A stretch of DNA of 64,000 nucleotides, taken from NCBI GenBank assembly GCA_902763615.1, contig CACWSX010000023.1, positions 26,531-90,530 on the forward strand, in the 5' to 3' direction. Each line of letters begins with the position of its first letter. Within the stretch, counting starts at the first letter, position 1. The position numbers were made by a program, and so were the translations under genes. This DNA comes from an uncultured Prevotellaceae bacterium. Its GTDB lineage: Bacteria; Bacteroidota; Bacteroidia; Bacteroidales; Bacteroidaceae. This document shows, one piece after another, positions 8,735 through 16,234 of this stretch. Under the pieces are notes generated by a model. It searched no databases, was not told where the DNA came from, and saw only the letters and a list, made by a program, of their open reading frames with translations.

Positions 8735-9208
8735 ATGAAAGTAAGATTCAATCGTTGGTACAATGCTGTTTTGACAGCTCTGCTGTCGATGTTAGGTTAT
8801 AGTTGCTCTTCTTCTGATTCTGATGAGCCAGAGTTCATAGCAGAGTATGGTGCGCCTTATGCCGATTTTATCTTCAAAGGCCAAGTGACAGATGAGGTTG
8901 GCACACCCATTCAGAATATCAAGACATCGTTGAAAAATACATTTCAGATTGAAAATGAGCGTTACGTCTATGGCATAGACTCTGTACAGTCTGGTGTATC
9001 AGGTGATTATCAGTTGAAATACTCTGGCATGCTGAATCAGGACAACAAAATTATCGTCGAAGATGTCGATGGCGAGGCAAATGGCGGCGAATTCCTCAGC
9101 GATACCCTTGATATCGACTTTGACAAGGCTGTCAAGACGAAAGAGGGTCATCATTGGTATCAAGGCACCTATGAGATTTCTCAGGATGTCAAACTGAAGA
9201 AGAAATAA
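8735..9208 (+). CDS. Lipoprotein of the radical-SAM/lipoprotein system
   Basis: The 157-residue protein has a lipoprotein signal with the lipobox LGYSC (Cys24), followed by a Ser/Asp/Glu-rich stretch. After the sequence EYGAPYADFIFKGQVTDEVGTP it has the look of a small CNA-B/carboxypeptidase-regulatory-like beta sandwich. This layout matches the lipoproteins encoded next to one specific Bacteroidetes radical SAM protein family (rSAM/lipoprotein system). Its stop overlaps the next gene's start in TAATG, so the two are translationally coupled. It is presumably the substrate or partner of the radical SAM enzyme; the modification, if any, is unknown. Confidence 0.8.
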   Translation: MKVRFNRWYNAVLTALLSMLGYSCSSSDSDEPEFIAEYGAPYADFIFKGQVTDEVGTPIQNIKTSLKNTFQIENERYVYGIDSVQSGVSGDYQLKYSGMLNQDNKIIVEDVDGEANGGEFLSDTLDIDFDKAVKTKEGHHWYQGTYEISQDVKLKKK

Positions 9209-10281
9209 TGAAACCCACTCCCCTTTCCCTTCGTAAGAAAATCGCTCTCGAACTCTGGCGACAGAAGGAAAACATCTTACGCGAGGAGCATCCCCTGAAA
9301 CAATTGTTCTGGGAATGCACTTTGCGTTGCGATTTGAAATGTCGTCATTGTGGCAGCGATTGTAAGATGAAGTCGGAAAACAACGATATGCCTAAAGAGG
9401 ATTTTTTACGCGTACTCGACGGCATTGCTGCAAAGATGGATCCCCACAAGGTGTTTGTCATCGTTTCTGGAGGCGAGCCTTTGATGCGACACGATATCGA
9501 AGATTGTGGAAGGGCTATTTACAAAAAAGGGTTCCCTTGGGGTATGGTGACCAACGCACTGCATCTTACACCACAACGTTGGCAGGGACTATTACGGGCA
9601 GGCATCCATTCAATGGCCATCAGTCTCGACGGCTTGGAGGAAGACCACAACTGGATGCGTGGCAATGAGCAGAGCTTCAAGATGGTGAGTCAGGCGATAG
9701 ATATGCTCGTTGCTACAGAGGGCTTCGTATTCGATATTGTCACTTGTGTGAATCGTCGGAATTATACGAAACTTGACGAAATAAAGGAATTCCTGATTTC
9801 AAAAGGTGTGAAGCGCTGGCGACTCTTCACAGTTTTCCCTGTAGGTCGTGCTGCTCTCGATCCTAATATGCAACTCACGAACGAGGCGTTCAGAGGGGTG
9901 TTCAACTTTATAAAGAAGGTACGCAAGGAGGGGCGTATTCGTGTGGACTATGGCTGCGAGGGATTCCTTGGCAATTACGAGGGCGAGGTGCGTAGCCGAT
10001 TGTTCTCTTGTCAGGCTGGCATAACAGTTGGCTCTGTGATGGCCGACGGCTCTATCGCTGCCTGCGCCAGCATACGAGCCGATTATAATCAAGGTAACAT
10101 CTACGAAGACGATTTTATGGAAGTATGGGAAAATCGTTATCATCCTTATCGCAACCACGAGTGGATGAAGAAGGATGAATGCGCCAATTGTAAATACTTC
10201 CGTTATTGTCTAGGCAACGGCATGCATCTGCGCGATGGAGATGGCAAACTCCTGTTTTGCCACCTCCATCGTTTGTTGTAA
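9208..10281 (+). CDS. Radical SAM/SPASM protein of the rSAM/lipoprotein system
   Basis: The 357-residue protein has the radical SAM iron-sulfur motif Cys41-x3-Cys45-x2-Cys48 (RCDLKCRHC), a GGEPLMR motif, and a C-terminal SPASM-like Cys-rich domain: CQAG, then AACAS, then DECANCKYFRYCLGNG and a final CHLH. SPASM enzymes modify peptides or protein side chains using auxiliary 4Fe-4S clusters. There is no signal peptide, so it works in the cytoplasm, before or during export of the partner lipoprotein. It overlaps the upstream lipoprotein gene by one base, and no other maturation gene is attached. Family assignment is firm; chemistry and physiological role are undescribed as far as I know. Confidence 0.88.
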   Translation: MKPTPLSLRKKIALELWRQKENILREEHPLKQLFWECTLRCDLKCRHCGSDCKMKSENNDMPKEDFLRVLDGIAAKMDPHKVFVIVSGGEPLMRHDIEDCGRAIYKKGFPWGMVTNALHLTPQRWQGLLRAGIHSMAISLDGLEEDHNWMRGNEQSFKMVSQAIDMLVATEGFVFDIVTCVNRRNYTKLDEIKEFLISKGVKRWRLFTVFPVGRAALDPNMQLTNEAFRGVFNFIKKVRKEGRIRVDYGCEGFLGNYEGEVRSRLFSCQAGITVGSVMADGSIAACASIRADYNQGNIYEDDFMEVWENRYHPYRNHEWMKKDECANCKYFRYCLGNGMHLRDGDGKLLFCHLHRLL

Positions 10282-10363
10282 CAGAGATTACCGCCACAAA
10301 GATACATCATTATTTCATATTTACAAGAAAAATTACCAAAAATGTTTGTAAAATAATCTGTTA

Positions 10364-11632
10364 TTATTGTTTGATATTCAGGCGGAGGCCAAACTGAAGA
10401 TTCAGACTTGTAGGCTTATCCTTGAAGAAATTGCGCAATCGACTACCATTGTCGAAGTAATATTTCACACCAGGCTCGACATAGATGCCTAATTGAGGCA
10501 GCACGTCATATTGTACACCTACCCCACCCTGAACAGAGAACTGCCAGCGGTCGCAATCGATGTGCTGCGTGACACCCATTGACTCTAATCGCGCCTTGAT
10601 ATTATAATCAGCCTCAGCCCCACCAGACAGATAGACATTCAAGCCCCCAAGATGGAACAGGCGATACTGCACATTCAGGGGGATGCCCAGATAGTGAAGC
10701 GTCTGTTCCTGAGAAATAGAAGTACCATTGATGATGGAAGCGAAATCGGAGTGCAGACGGGTATAGGTAACACCAGTAGACAGCAACCACTTCGTCGACA
10801 ACGGATAACTGACAGACAGTCCGAAGGCGATGGGCTGATGATGCTTCTGACGCTCTTCGTAACCATAAAGGTAGATAGGACCTGCGCCTCTGGTGCGGGC
10901 CGTGCTTTTGGGAAGATACTTCTCAAAATCATAGCGGGCAGCCAGTTCATCAGCCATTCGCACACCATTAGCACGCTGCATATCGCTGAGACCGTTGGAG
11001 GCATAGAGGTTGACGCTGATATCCTTGTGGGATTTGGTCGACAGCAAGGCAATCTCTTTCTCCATCTGATGGATCGTCTCATTGACGTCGCGCTCTATAG
11101 AAGGCTGTTGGATTGGCGTCTTGTTGTCTGCAAGTTCTGAATCCGAAGAAGCAGGCAGTTTTGTAGAGGTAGGCTCGATGACTTCGTTCAGAGAATCCTG
11201 AGCGGAAACTACTGAGGCCTGCGCCATCAGAGGGGATGAGGGCCGAATCACGGGGACAGGCACTCTGATCTTCGCTGCGCTGCTATCATTGAGCCAGTCC
11301 CCATGATTCTCTTCTCGAATAGGTTGGGACTCAATAGGCGCGATGGGTTCTATAGGTTCAGCTTGAGAGAGTTCTGGCTGCGAGGCTGATGTGGGGAGTT
11401 CTGGAGTTGATGAGGGCCACAAGAGATAACCTCCGCCTGCTACCAAAAGGGCAAGGGATGCTGCTACTGCCCAACGACGTAAGGATACAGAATGAGCGAG
11501 AGGTTTATCACCATTGCTCGCAGCACTTGTGGGCAAAGCAGCCTCAATGTCAGCCCACAGATCGTCTGGTGGAGCTACTTCGCGCTCTGCCAGCTTATCA
11601 TGCAGTTGTTGAGTCCATTTGTCCATATTCAT
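10364..11632 (-). CDS. Inner-membrane-anchored protein with C-terminal beta-barrel domain (sigma module 1)
   Basis: The 422-residue protein has three parts. A short N-terminal cytoplasmic segment (1-50) carries APPDDLWADIEAAL, similar to the start of Bacteroidetes anti-sigma-like proteins. A single membrane helix follows (about 53-72, WAVAASLALLVAGGGYLLW). A long Pro/Ser/Glu-rich linker (about 73-250) leads to an outer-membrane beta-barrel-like domain of the PorT/OMP_b-brl type (about 255-422). The start overlaps the stop of the ECF sigma factor gene by 4 bp (ATGA), which suggests it controls that sigma factor. A paralogue lies at 13703-14890. Anti-sigma function is inferred from context. An inner-membrane helix joined to a barrel-like domain is topologically unusual. 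Confidence 0.75.
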   Translation of the reverse strand: MNMDKWTQQLHDKLAEREVAPPDDLWADIEAALPTSAASNGDKPLAHSVSLRRWAVAASLALLVAGGGYLLWPSSTPELPTSASQPELSQAEPIEPIAPIESQPIREENHGDWLNDSSAAKIRVPVPVIRPSSPLMAQASVVSAQDSLNEVIEPTSTKLPASSDSELADNKTPIQQPSIERDVNETIHQMEKEIALLSTKSHKDISVNLYASNGLSDMQRANGVRMADELAARYDFEKYLPKSTARTRGAGPIYLYGYEERQKHHQPIAFGLSVSYPLSTKWLLSTGVTYTRLHSDFASIINGTSISQEQTLHYLGIPLNVQYRLFHLGGLNVYLSGGAEADYNIKARLESMGVTQHIDCDRWQFSVQGGVGVQYDVLPQLGIYVEPGVKYYFDNGSRLRNFFKDKPTSLNLQFGLRLNIKQ

Positions 11633-12174
11633 ATCTTTTGTCGTTCGTTCATATATTCTCTTACCATCTTCTGAAGTGCCCGCTTCGCTCGAAAGAACTG
11701 TGTGGCAGAATTCTTCTCGCTGATGCCAAGCTGTTGAGCGATTTCCCTGTGCGAAAGCTGTTCGAAGACAAACAGGTTGAGCACCACTCGATAGTTGGCA
11801 GGCAACTGTCCGATCAGCCCATCCAGCACCTCGTCTGGCACTTCGCCAATATCGGGTTCTTCCTCTATTCTGTCGTCAGGTATCTCGTCCGTGAAGTGGA
11901 AACGTTCATGATCCCTGATATAGTTAATAGCCTGATTGGCGACGATTCTCGACACCCACGATTTCAAGGAGCCTTCACCCCGATAGTCAAAGCGGCTGAT
12001 GCCTGTTATGATTTTCACGAAACTGTCTTGCAGCACATCACGCATTTCGTCACTATTTGGGATATATCTCAGGCCGATGGCCATCGCATATCCCTTATAG
12101 CGTTCGTAGAGTCGGCGCATCGCTGCGCGATCCCCACCCTGTATGGCGTCTAACAGTTCGCGTTCTGTTTCCAC
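11629..12174 (-). CDS. ECF-type RNA polymerase sigma factor (module 1)
   Basis: The 181-residue protein has sigma region 2 (about 25-88, with DVLQDSFVKI and FDYRGEGSLKSWVSRIVANQAINYIRD) and region 4 (about 122-172, with LPANYRVVLNLFVFEQLSHREIAQQLGIS split across the helix-turn-helix). The start is a GTG overlapping the upstream lipoprotein stop in TAGTG, and the stop overlaps the downstream membrane protein start in ATGA. All three genes are therefore translationally coupled. It most resembles the sigma factors found beside barrel or anti-sigma genes in Bacteroidetes. The regulon is unknown. Confidence 0.9.
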   Translation of the reverse strand: METERELLDAIQGGDRAAMRRLYERYKGYAMAIGLRYIPNSDEMRDVLQDSFVKIITGISRFDYRGEGSLKSWVSRIVANQAINYIRDHERFHFTDEIPDDRIEEEPDIGEVPDEVLDGLIGQLPANYRVVLNLFVFEQLSHREIAQQLGISEKNSATQFFRAKRALQKMVREYMNERQKI

Positions 12175-12848
12175 TATTCTGGTTTAATATCCTTTATTTT
12201 CTTTGTGGTTACAAAGAATAATTCGAGTGGCGTCAGGAGATCCATTATTTCTTCATTAGTTTCTCCGTTTTTTATATATCTTACTTTATTCATTGTTATC
12301 TTCAGTGTCCACAAAAGCGTATCTTTGTCAAAGATAGCTAACATAGGCAAATCAGTAGAGATATAATAATACCCATAAATAGCTTCTTCATTATTCCCTG
12401 TATCATAATACATCGTTCCGTTTGCTACTAAATAAGTTGTTGGTGCTATCAAACTGCTGAATCCATCATACATATTATATAAATTCGAGTAAGATTTATT
12501 CTCAGAATAGCCTTGAGGTCCATAAAGAAATATGTAGCGAAGATTTGGTGATATATCATATCTCATACCATCTATAGAATTAGGGATCGCCCTAACGATA
12601 TATTCCAAAAGTGGCTCTGAAGGGATGGGGACAATAATTGTTTGTTCAAATACTGTTAGCGTGTCCGTTTCAATCTTTTTATTGTTAAGAATCCAATATC
12701 CCTCAAATTCTCCGATTTGCGAAAAAGAATCTGGGGCGTTATTGTATGCTAGGGCATTTTTATCTGACATGTAATCATCGCCATCATCCTTCGAACATGC
12801 GGTGAGGCCAGCTATCAGCACCATTAATAGGATTAATTTCTGCTTCAT
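12174..12848 (-). CDS. Hypothetical lipoprotein, first gene of sigma module 1
   Basis: The 224-residue protein has a lipoprotein signal peptide with lipobox GLTAC (Cys18) followed by SKDDGDD, an acidic stretch fitting surface or outer-membrane lipoproteins of this phylum. The mature sequence is Tyr- and Asn-rich with no motif I recognise. It overlaps the sigma factor gene by one base and would be the first gene of the lipoprotein-sigma-barrel operon. It could be an envelope sensor for the sigma module, but nothing in the sequence proves this. Confidence 0.7.
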   Translation of the reverse strand: MKQKLILLMVLIAGLTACSKDDGDDYMSDKNALAYNNAPDSFSQIGEFEGYWILNNKKIETDTLTVFEQTIIVPIPSEPLLEYIVRAIPNSIDGMRYDISPNLRYIFLYGPQGYSENKSYSNLYNMYDGFSSLIAPTTYLVANGTMYYDTGNNEEAIYGYYYISTDLPMLAIFDKDTLLWTLKITMNKVRYIKNGETNEEIMDLLTPLELFFVTTKKIKDIKPE

Positions 12849-12887
12849 ATTAATACCTTTTTATGTTTGTTTCTATCAATATAACTG

Positions 12888-12895
12888 CAAAATTA
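12888..12895 (-). promoter_or_regulatory. Probable -7 element for the sigma module 1 operon
   Basis: TAATTTTG on the minus strand, about 40 bp before the lipoprotein ATG. The -33 position lacks a good TTTG. Confidence 0.5.
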
Positions 12896-12982
12896 CAAAA
12901 TCTTACACTAAATCCTAAATTATTTTAGGGAAATTCCATTTTCTTTTAGGGGAAATCCTTTCTCATGCTATTGGTTTTGGGC

Positions 12983-12990
12983 TAATTTTG
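12983..12990 (+). promoter_or_regulatory. Probable -7 element of the barrel gene at 13020
   Basis: TAATTTTG followed by C, 29 bp before the ATG; no clear -33 element at the usual distance. Confidence 0.5.
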
Positions 12991-13019
12991 CAACGTGAAA
13001 TCTTTAAAATGTTTGGCTT

Positions 13020-13700
13020 ATGAAAAGGATAATGATTGCTACGCTGAGCCTGATGCTCACGCTGCCAATGATGGCACAATACGGACGACCTCGTCATTAC
13101 GGGTCGCGCTATGGATATAGTACTGCTTATGCTCGCCCAAGTTATCATCACAACCCCGTGAACTCCTATGTCGGTTTCCGTGTCGGAGGTGCGTTCTCAA
13201 CGGTCAGCTCTGACGATAAGTATCTCGACGGTGGTACGATGCGCACAGGTCTGAATGTGGGTGTTGTAGCTGGATTCCAAGTGGCGCCTCGTGTACCTAT
13301 TTATTTCGAGACGGGTCTTTCCTTTATAGAAAAAGGTGGAAAGGGCAATTTCGAAGGGAGGAAATTTACGTATAACCTGGACTATCTGGAAGTGCCGCTG
13401 TTGCTGAAATACGACTGCCAAGTGGATCGTGACATAAGCATCCAACCATTCTTAGGCGGCTATGTGGCAGCAGGCGTAGGGGGTAAAATCAAGGATTTTG
13501 GTCATCGTCAGGCTTATAGCTCCTACGATGATGATGCTTTCAATCGCTTCGATGGAGGTATCAAGGTGGGTTGTGGCTTCCAGTTCAACTACCTTTATGC
13601 AGAAGTAGGCTATGACTTCGGACTATCGAATATCAGTCGTGACTACTTTGACGATGCCCATACAGGTAGCCTCTTCGCCACTATTGGTGTGAACTTCTAA
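13020..13700 (+). CDS. Outer-membrane beta-barrel protein (PorT/OMP_b-brl type)
   Basis: The 226-residue protein has a signal peptide ending at MMAQ (residue 20). An Arg/Tyr/His/Gly-rich stretch follows (about 21-45), then alternating beta strands such as YVGFRVGGAFSTV, GLNVGVVAGFQV and IYFETGLSFIEKGGKG. The last residues, ATIGVNF, end in Phe, as expected for assembly by the BAM machinery. It is small, suggesting an 8-strand barrel. It lies on the opposite strand between the two sigma/anchored-barrel modules, converging with the second. It could belong to the regulon of one of these sigma factors, but this is only positional. Confidence 0.8.
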   Translation: MKRIMIATLSLMLTLPMMAQYGRPRHYGSRYGYSTAYARPSYHHNPVNSYVGFRVGGAFSTVSSDDKYLDGGTMRTGLNVGVVAGFQVAPRVPIYFETGLSFIEKGGKGNFEGRKFTYNLDYLEVPLLLKYDCQVDRDISIQPFLGGYVAAGVGGKIKDFGHRQAYSSYDDDAFNRFDGGIKVGCGFQFNYLYAEVGYDFGLSNISRDYFDDAHTGSLFATIGVNF

Positions 13701-13702
13701 AA

Positions 13703-14890
13703 CTATTCGTTCAGGTGCAGACGGAGGCCGAACTCGATGGAAGGCGCAAGGGGATGCTCCTTGTAGTAATGTTCCAAAGAGGTACCATCGTAGAAATAAT
13801 AGCCTAAAGAGGGTTCGAGGTAGAAGCCGAGGTGGCGGGTAAAGCCATACTCGGCTCCTACTGCTGCATCGATAGACCATTGCCAAGGCTTCTCACTTAC
13901 ATTTATACCACCCTCTGTATCGGCACTCAAGCACTTCTCTAACATTGCACCACCTGAAACGTAAAACTTGAGATTACTGGTAGACCACAATTGCCAAACT
14001 ACACCTAACGGAATTCCCAGATAATGCAATTTATAACTATAATTGAGTTTATATTGTGGAAGACTGAACTCTGAATACAGACGGGTATAGCTGACTCCAC
14101 CAAGCAGAGCCAGATTGGAATTCAACTGATACTGCGCGCTTAGTCCGAAACGGACAGGAAGATGGTGCTTAGCCGAATAATTATTGTTATGGATTGCAGA
14201 TTCATGGTCAAAAGGTATTACAGGCTTTACTGAGTAATAATTGCCGTAGTCGGCATAAGCATCATAAGCATGTTCACGCCTTACATCAACATTATTGGCT
14301 GCCAACAGTCCTCCAGAGGCGTTCAGGCCAACGGACCATTTACCTGAACTGGAATGCGTCGTATGTTTTGGCACAGACTCGTATTGAGGGGCAAGAATAT
14401 CATTGCTATTTTCTGCCAATTGCTTTGCCTCGGGTTCGTAAGGTGTCTGCTGAACCTCCATTAGAGAATCATACGACATTTCTTCTATCTGGTGCTCTGC
14501 TATAGAGGACAGATTCTCCTTTACCAAATCAGAGGTAGCCAGAAGAGCTGCTTCTGCCTGAGGCCTCTGTGCCACAGGATTTATCTCTTTAGGTTGTGGA
14601 GATGTTGGTTGTTGAGATGTTACCTGATGAGGTGCTGGCTGATGGGAAACGGTATTGGCCTGCTGAGATAGTTGCCCACTATCCCTGCTCTCATAAAAGA
14701 CGAAGAAACCCACGAGAACCAAGACAACTGCAGCAACTGCCCACCACCATCGTCTGATAGCAACAGGTTTACGGACAGGCTCGGCTTTCAGCTTCATCTC
14801 TCTGCTGATGCCTTCCCAAAGTCCTGCAGGCGGCGTCTTGCGATGCCCCTCTAACTTCCGTCTTAGTTGTTCTTCCCAACTTTCTTTCAT
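13703..14890 (-). CDS. Inner-membrane-anchored protein with C-terminal beta-barrel domain (sigma module 2)
   Basis: The 395-residue paralogue of the protein at 10364-11632 has the same order of parts. The N-terminal segment carries KTPPAGLWEGIS, matching APPDDLWADIE of the paralogue. A membrane helix (about 47-66) and a long low-complexity Gln/Pro-rich linker follow. The barrel-like C-terminal domain starts around residue 230 (HLPVRFGLSAQYQLNSNLALLGG) and ends in EFGLRLHLNE. Its start overlaps the sigma factor stop in TAATG. The two modules are clearly duplicates but have diverged, since the linkers share little. Function is inferred as a signal-receiving partner of the sigma factor. Confidence 0.75.
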   Translation of the reverse strand: MKESWEEQLRRKLEGHRKTPPAGLWEGISREMKLKAEPVRKPVAIRRWWWAVAAVVLVLVGFFVFYESRDSGQLSQQANTVSHQPAPHQVTSQQPTSPQPKEINPVAQRPQAEAALLATSDLVKENLSSIAEHQIEEMSYDSLMEVQQTPYEPEAKQLAENSNDILAPQYESVPKHTTHSSSGKWSVGLNASGGLLAANNVDVRREHAYDAYADYGNYYSVKPVIPFDHESAIHNNNYSAKHHLPVRFGLSAQYQLNSNLALLGGVSYTRLYSEFSLPQYKLNYSYKLHYLGIPLGVVWQLWSTSNLKFYVSGGAMLEKCLSADTEGGINVSEKPWQWSIDAAVGAEYGFTRHLGFYLEPSLGYYFYDGTSLEHYYKEHPLAPSIEFGLRLHLNE

Positions 14891-15429
14891 TATCGTTCGT
14901 TCATATAGTCCTTGATCTTCTTTGCTAATAGCCGTTTGGCAGAATAGAGTTGTGAGGCTGATGTCGATGCAGTGATATTCAGCAGTTCAGCAATCTTCTT
15001 GTGCGGATAGCCTTCGAATACGAATAGATTTATCACTGTACGATAACCGTCAGGCAGCTCACGTATCAGCTGATGCAACTCGTCGGCTGTGATGCGCTCT
15101 GGTATAGGCTCCTCATCGTCGATGACTGACAAGTGATTTATTTCCTGCACTGCAAACATCAATTTCTTCCGTTCCTTCAGATATATCAGCGACTCGTTCA
15201 CTACTATCTTAATCATCCAACCTCTGAAAGATGGTTCATCACGATAGTCAAAGGCCTGCAACGAAGTGAATATCTTCACAAAGCTGTTCTGCAACACATC
15301 CTTTGCGTCATCTTCCGAAGGCACATAGCGATAGCAGACCGATGAAAGCTCTTCAACATACATCTGATAGAGTTGGCTCATCGCCCTTTGGTCTTTCTGC
15401 CGTATGCGCTCAACGAGTTGACTGACCAT
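14890..15429 (-). CDS. ECF-type RNA polymerase sigma factor (module 2)
   Basis: The 179-residue protein has region 2 (about 20-88, with DAKDVLQNSFVKIF and SFRGWMIKIVVNESLIYLKE) and region 4 (about 124-175, with LPDGYRTVINLFVFEGYPHK and the helix-turn-helix around NITASTSASQLYSAKRLL). It is paralogous to the sigma factor at 11629-12174 but lacks an upstream lipoprotein gene on its strand. The nearest lipoprotein is divergent (15578). It overlaps the downstream anchored-barrel gene by one base. Confidence 0.9.
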   Translation of the reverse strand: MVSQLVERIRQKDQRAMSQLYQMYVEELSSVCYRYVPSEDDAKDVLQNSFVKIFTSLQAFDYRDEPSFRGWMIKIVVNESLIYLKERKKLMFAVQEINHLSVIDDEEPIPERITADELHQLIRELPDGYRTVINLFVFEGYPHKKIAELLNITASTSASQLYSAKRLLAKKIKDYMNER

Positions 15430-15457
15430 TTTATTCCTTATGTCTACTTTAATAATC

Positions 15458-15491
15458 CAAAATTACGCAAATCTTGTATGGAATAACCAAC
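15458..15491 (-). promoter_or_regulatory. Probable promoter of sigma module 2
   Basis: On the minus strand TAATTTTG (15458-15465) is preceded by GTTG (15488-15491) with a slightly long 22-bp spacer. It lies 29 bp before the ATG. Confidence 0.55.
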
Positions 15492-15542
15492 TTTTTTAAT
15501 TCTTTAACTTTTGTCCATGCAAGATTTTGCCCTTTTTCCCAT

Positions 15543-15550
15543 TATATTTG
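15543..15550 (+). promoter_or_regulatory. Probable -7 element of the lipoprotein gene at 15578
   Basis: TATATTTG followed by C, 27 bp before the ATG. No -33 element sits at the standard distance. Confidence 0.55.
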
Positions 15551-15577
15551 CAGAAAGAACTCAAAAAGTAATCAGAA

Positions 15578-16108
15578 ATGAAAAAGAAAAGTCTGTTATG
15601 GATAAGTGCTCTTTTGCTGATATTGGCAGGATGTAGCAGTGATGATGAATCTCTATTGAACCAAAATTGGAAGCCAAACACACTTCTAATCAATAGTGAA
15701 AACGCTGATATAGAAGAATACTCTGTGATTAACAACTATTTTTATATCAACTTGATGCCTGTTTTGGAAAATAATTGTCCTGGATTTATTTTTCATTGTG
15801 GTATAGAGAAGTCACTTGATTTACGAGAACTGATAATCCGAATAATAGGTGTCAAGCAAGACATAGATGCATTTCAAGTGGGAGAAACATTCCAGTTGAA
15901 CCAGTTTAATGCCAGTTTGATGCCAATTGAAGAGTGTCACACAACACCTGCACAATTTGGAGCCACAAAAGGAAGTATTAAACTTGTGGATAAGAAAAAG
16001 GCTGGCGACAAAGACGTATTAACCTTCCAAATCAACGATCTGGCTTTTGAAAAGGGTTACACCATCAACGGCATTGTAGATTTCGAGTATGAGGGAACCT
16101 TTTATTGA
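15578..16108 (+). CDS. Hypothetical lipoprotein
   Basis: The 176-residue protein has a signal peptide with lipobox LAGC (Cys19) followed by SSDDES. The mature part is predicted mixed beta with two Cys in the sequence NNCPGFIFHCG, which could form a disulfide. I recognise no family. It is divergent from sigma module 2, mirroring how a lipoprotein accompanies module 1, so it may be the corresponding partner; this is only a positional guess. Confidence 0.65.
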   Translation: MKKKSLLWISALLLILAGCSSDDESLLNQNWKPNTLLINSENADIEEYSVINNYFYINLMPVLENNCPGFIFHCGIEKSLDLRELIIRIIGVKQDIDAFQVGETFQLNQFNASLMPIEECHTTPAQFGATKGSIKLVDKKKAGDKDVLTFQINDLAFEKGYTINGIVDFEYEGTFY

Positions 16109-16157
16109 ATAACATATAGCAAAAAGATAAGTTATTAGGATTGGCAGCTCCACAATT

Positions 16158-16217
16158 ATTCCCACCTTGGGAATAAAATGTTCCCAGCCTGGGAATAAAA
16201 CGTTCCCACGCTGGGAA
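16158..16217. repeat. Three palindromes in exact 22-bp tandem
   Basis: TTCCCA-N3-TGGGAA palindromes (15 bp each) start at 16159, 16181 and 16203, joined by AATAAAA(T/C)G-type spacers, so the period is exactly 22 bp. The array lies between the convergent ends of the lipoprotein gene and rnc. It may act as a bidirectional terminator or as a small REP-like element. Related palindromes occur at 58264-58330. Confidence 0.8.
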
Positions 16218-16234
16218 TAAGAATAAGGATAGAA

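Noticed and set aside
16158-16217. CRISPR-like array
   Set aside because: The units are palindromes with a 22-bp period and no unique spacers of 30 bp or more; no cas genes are present.
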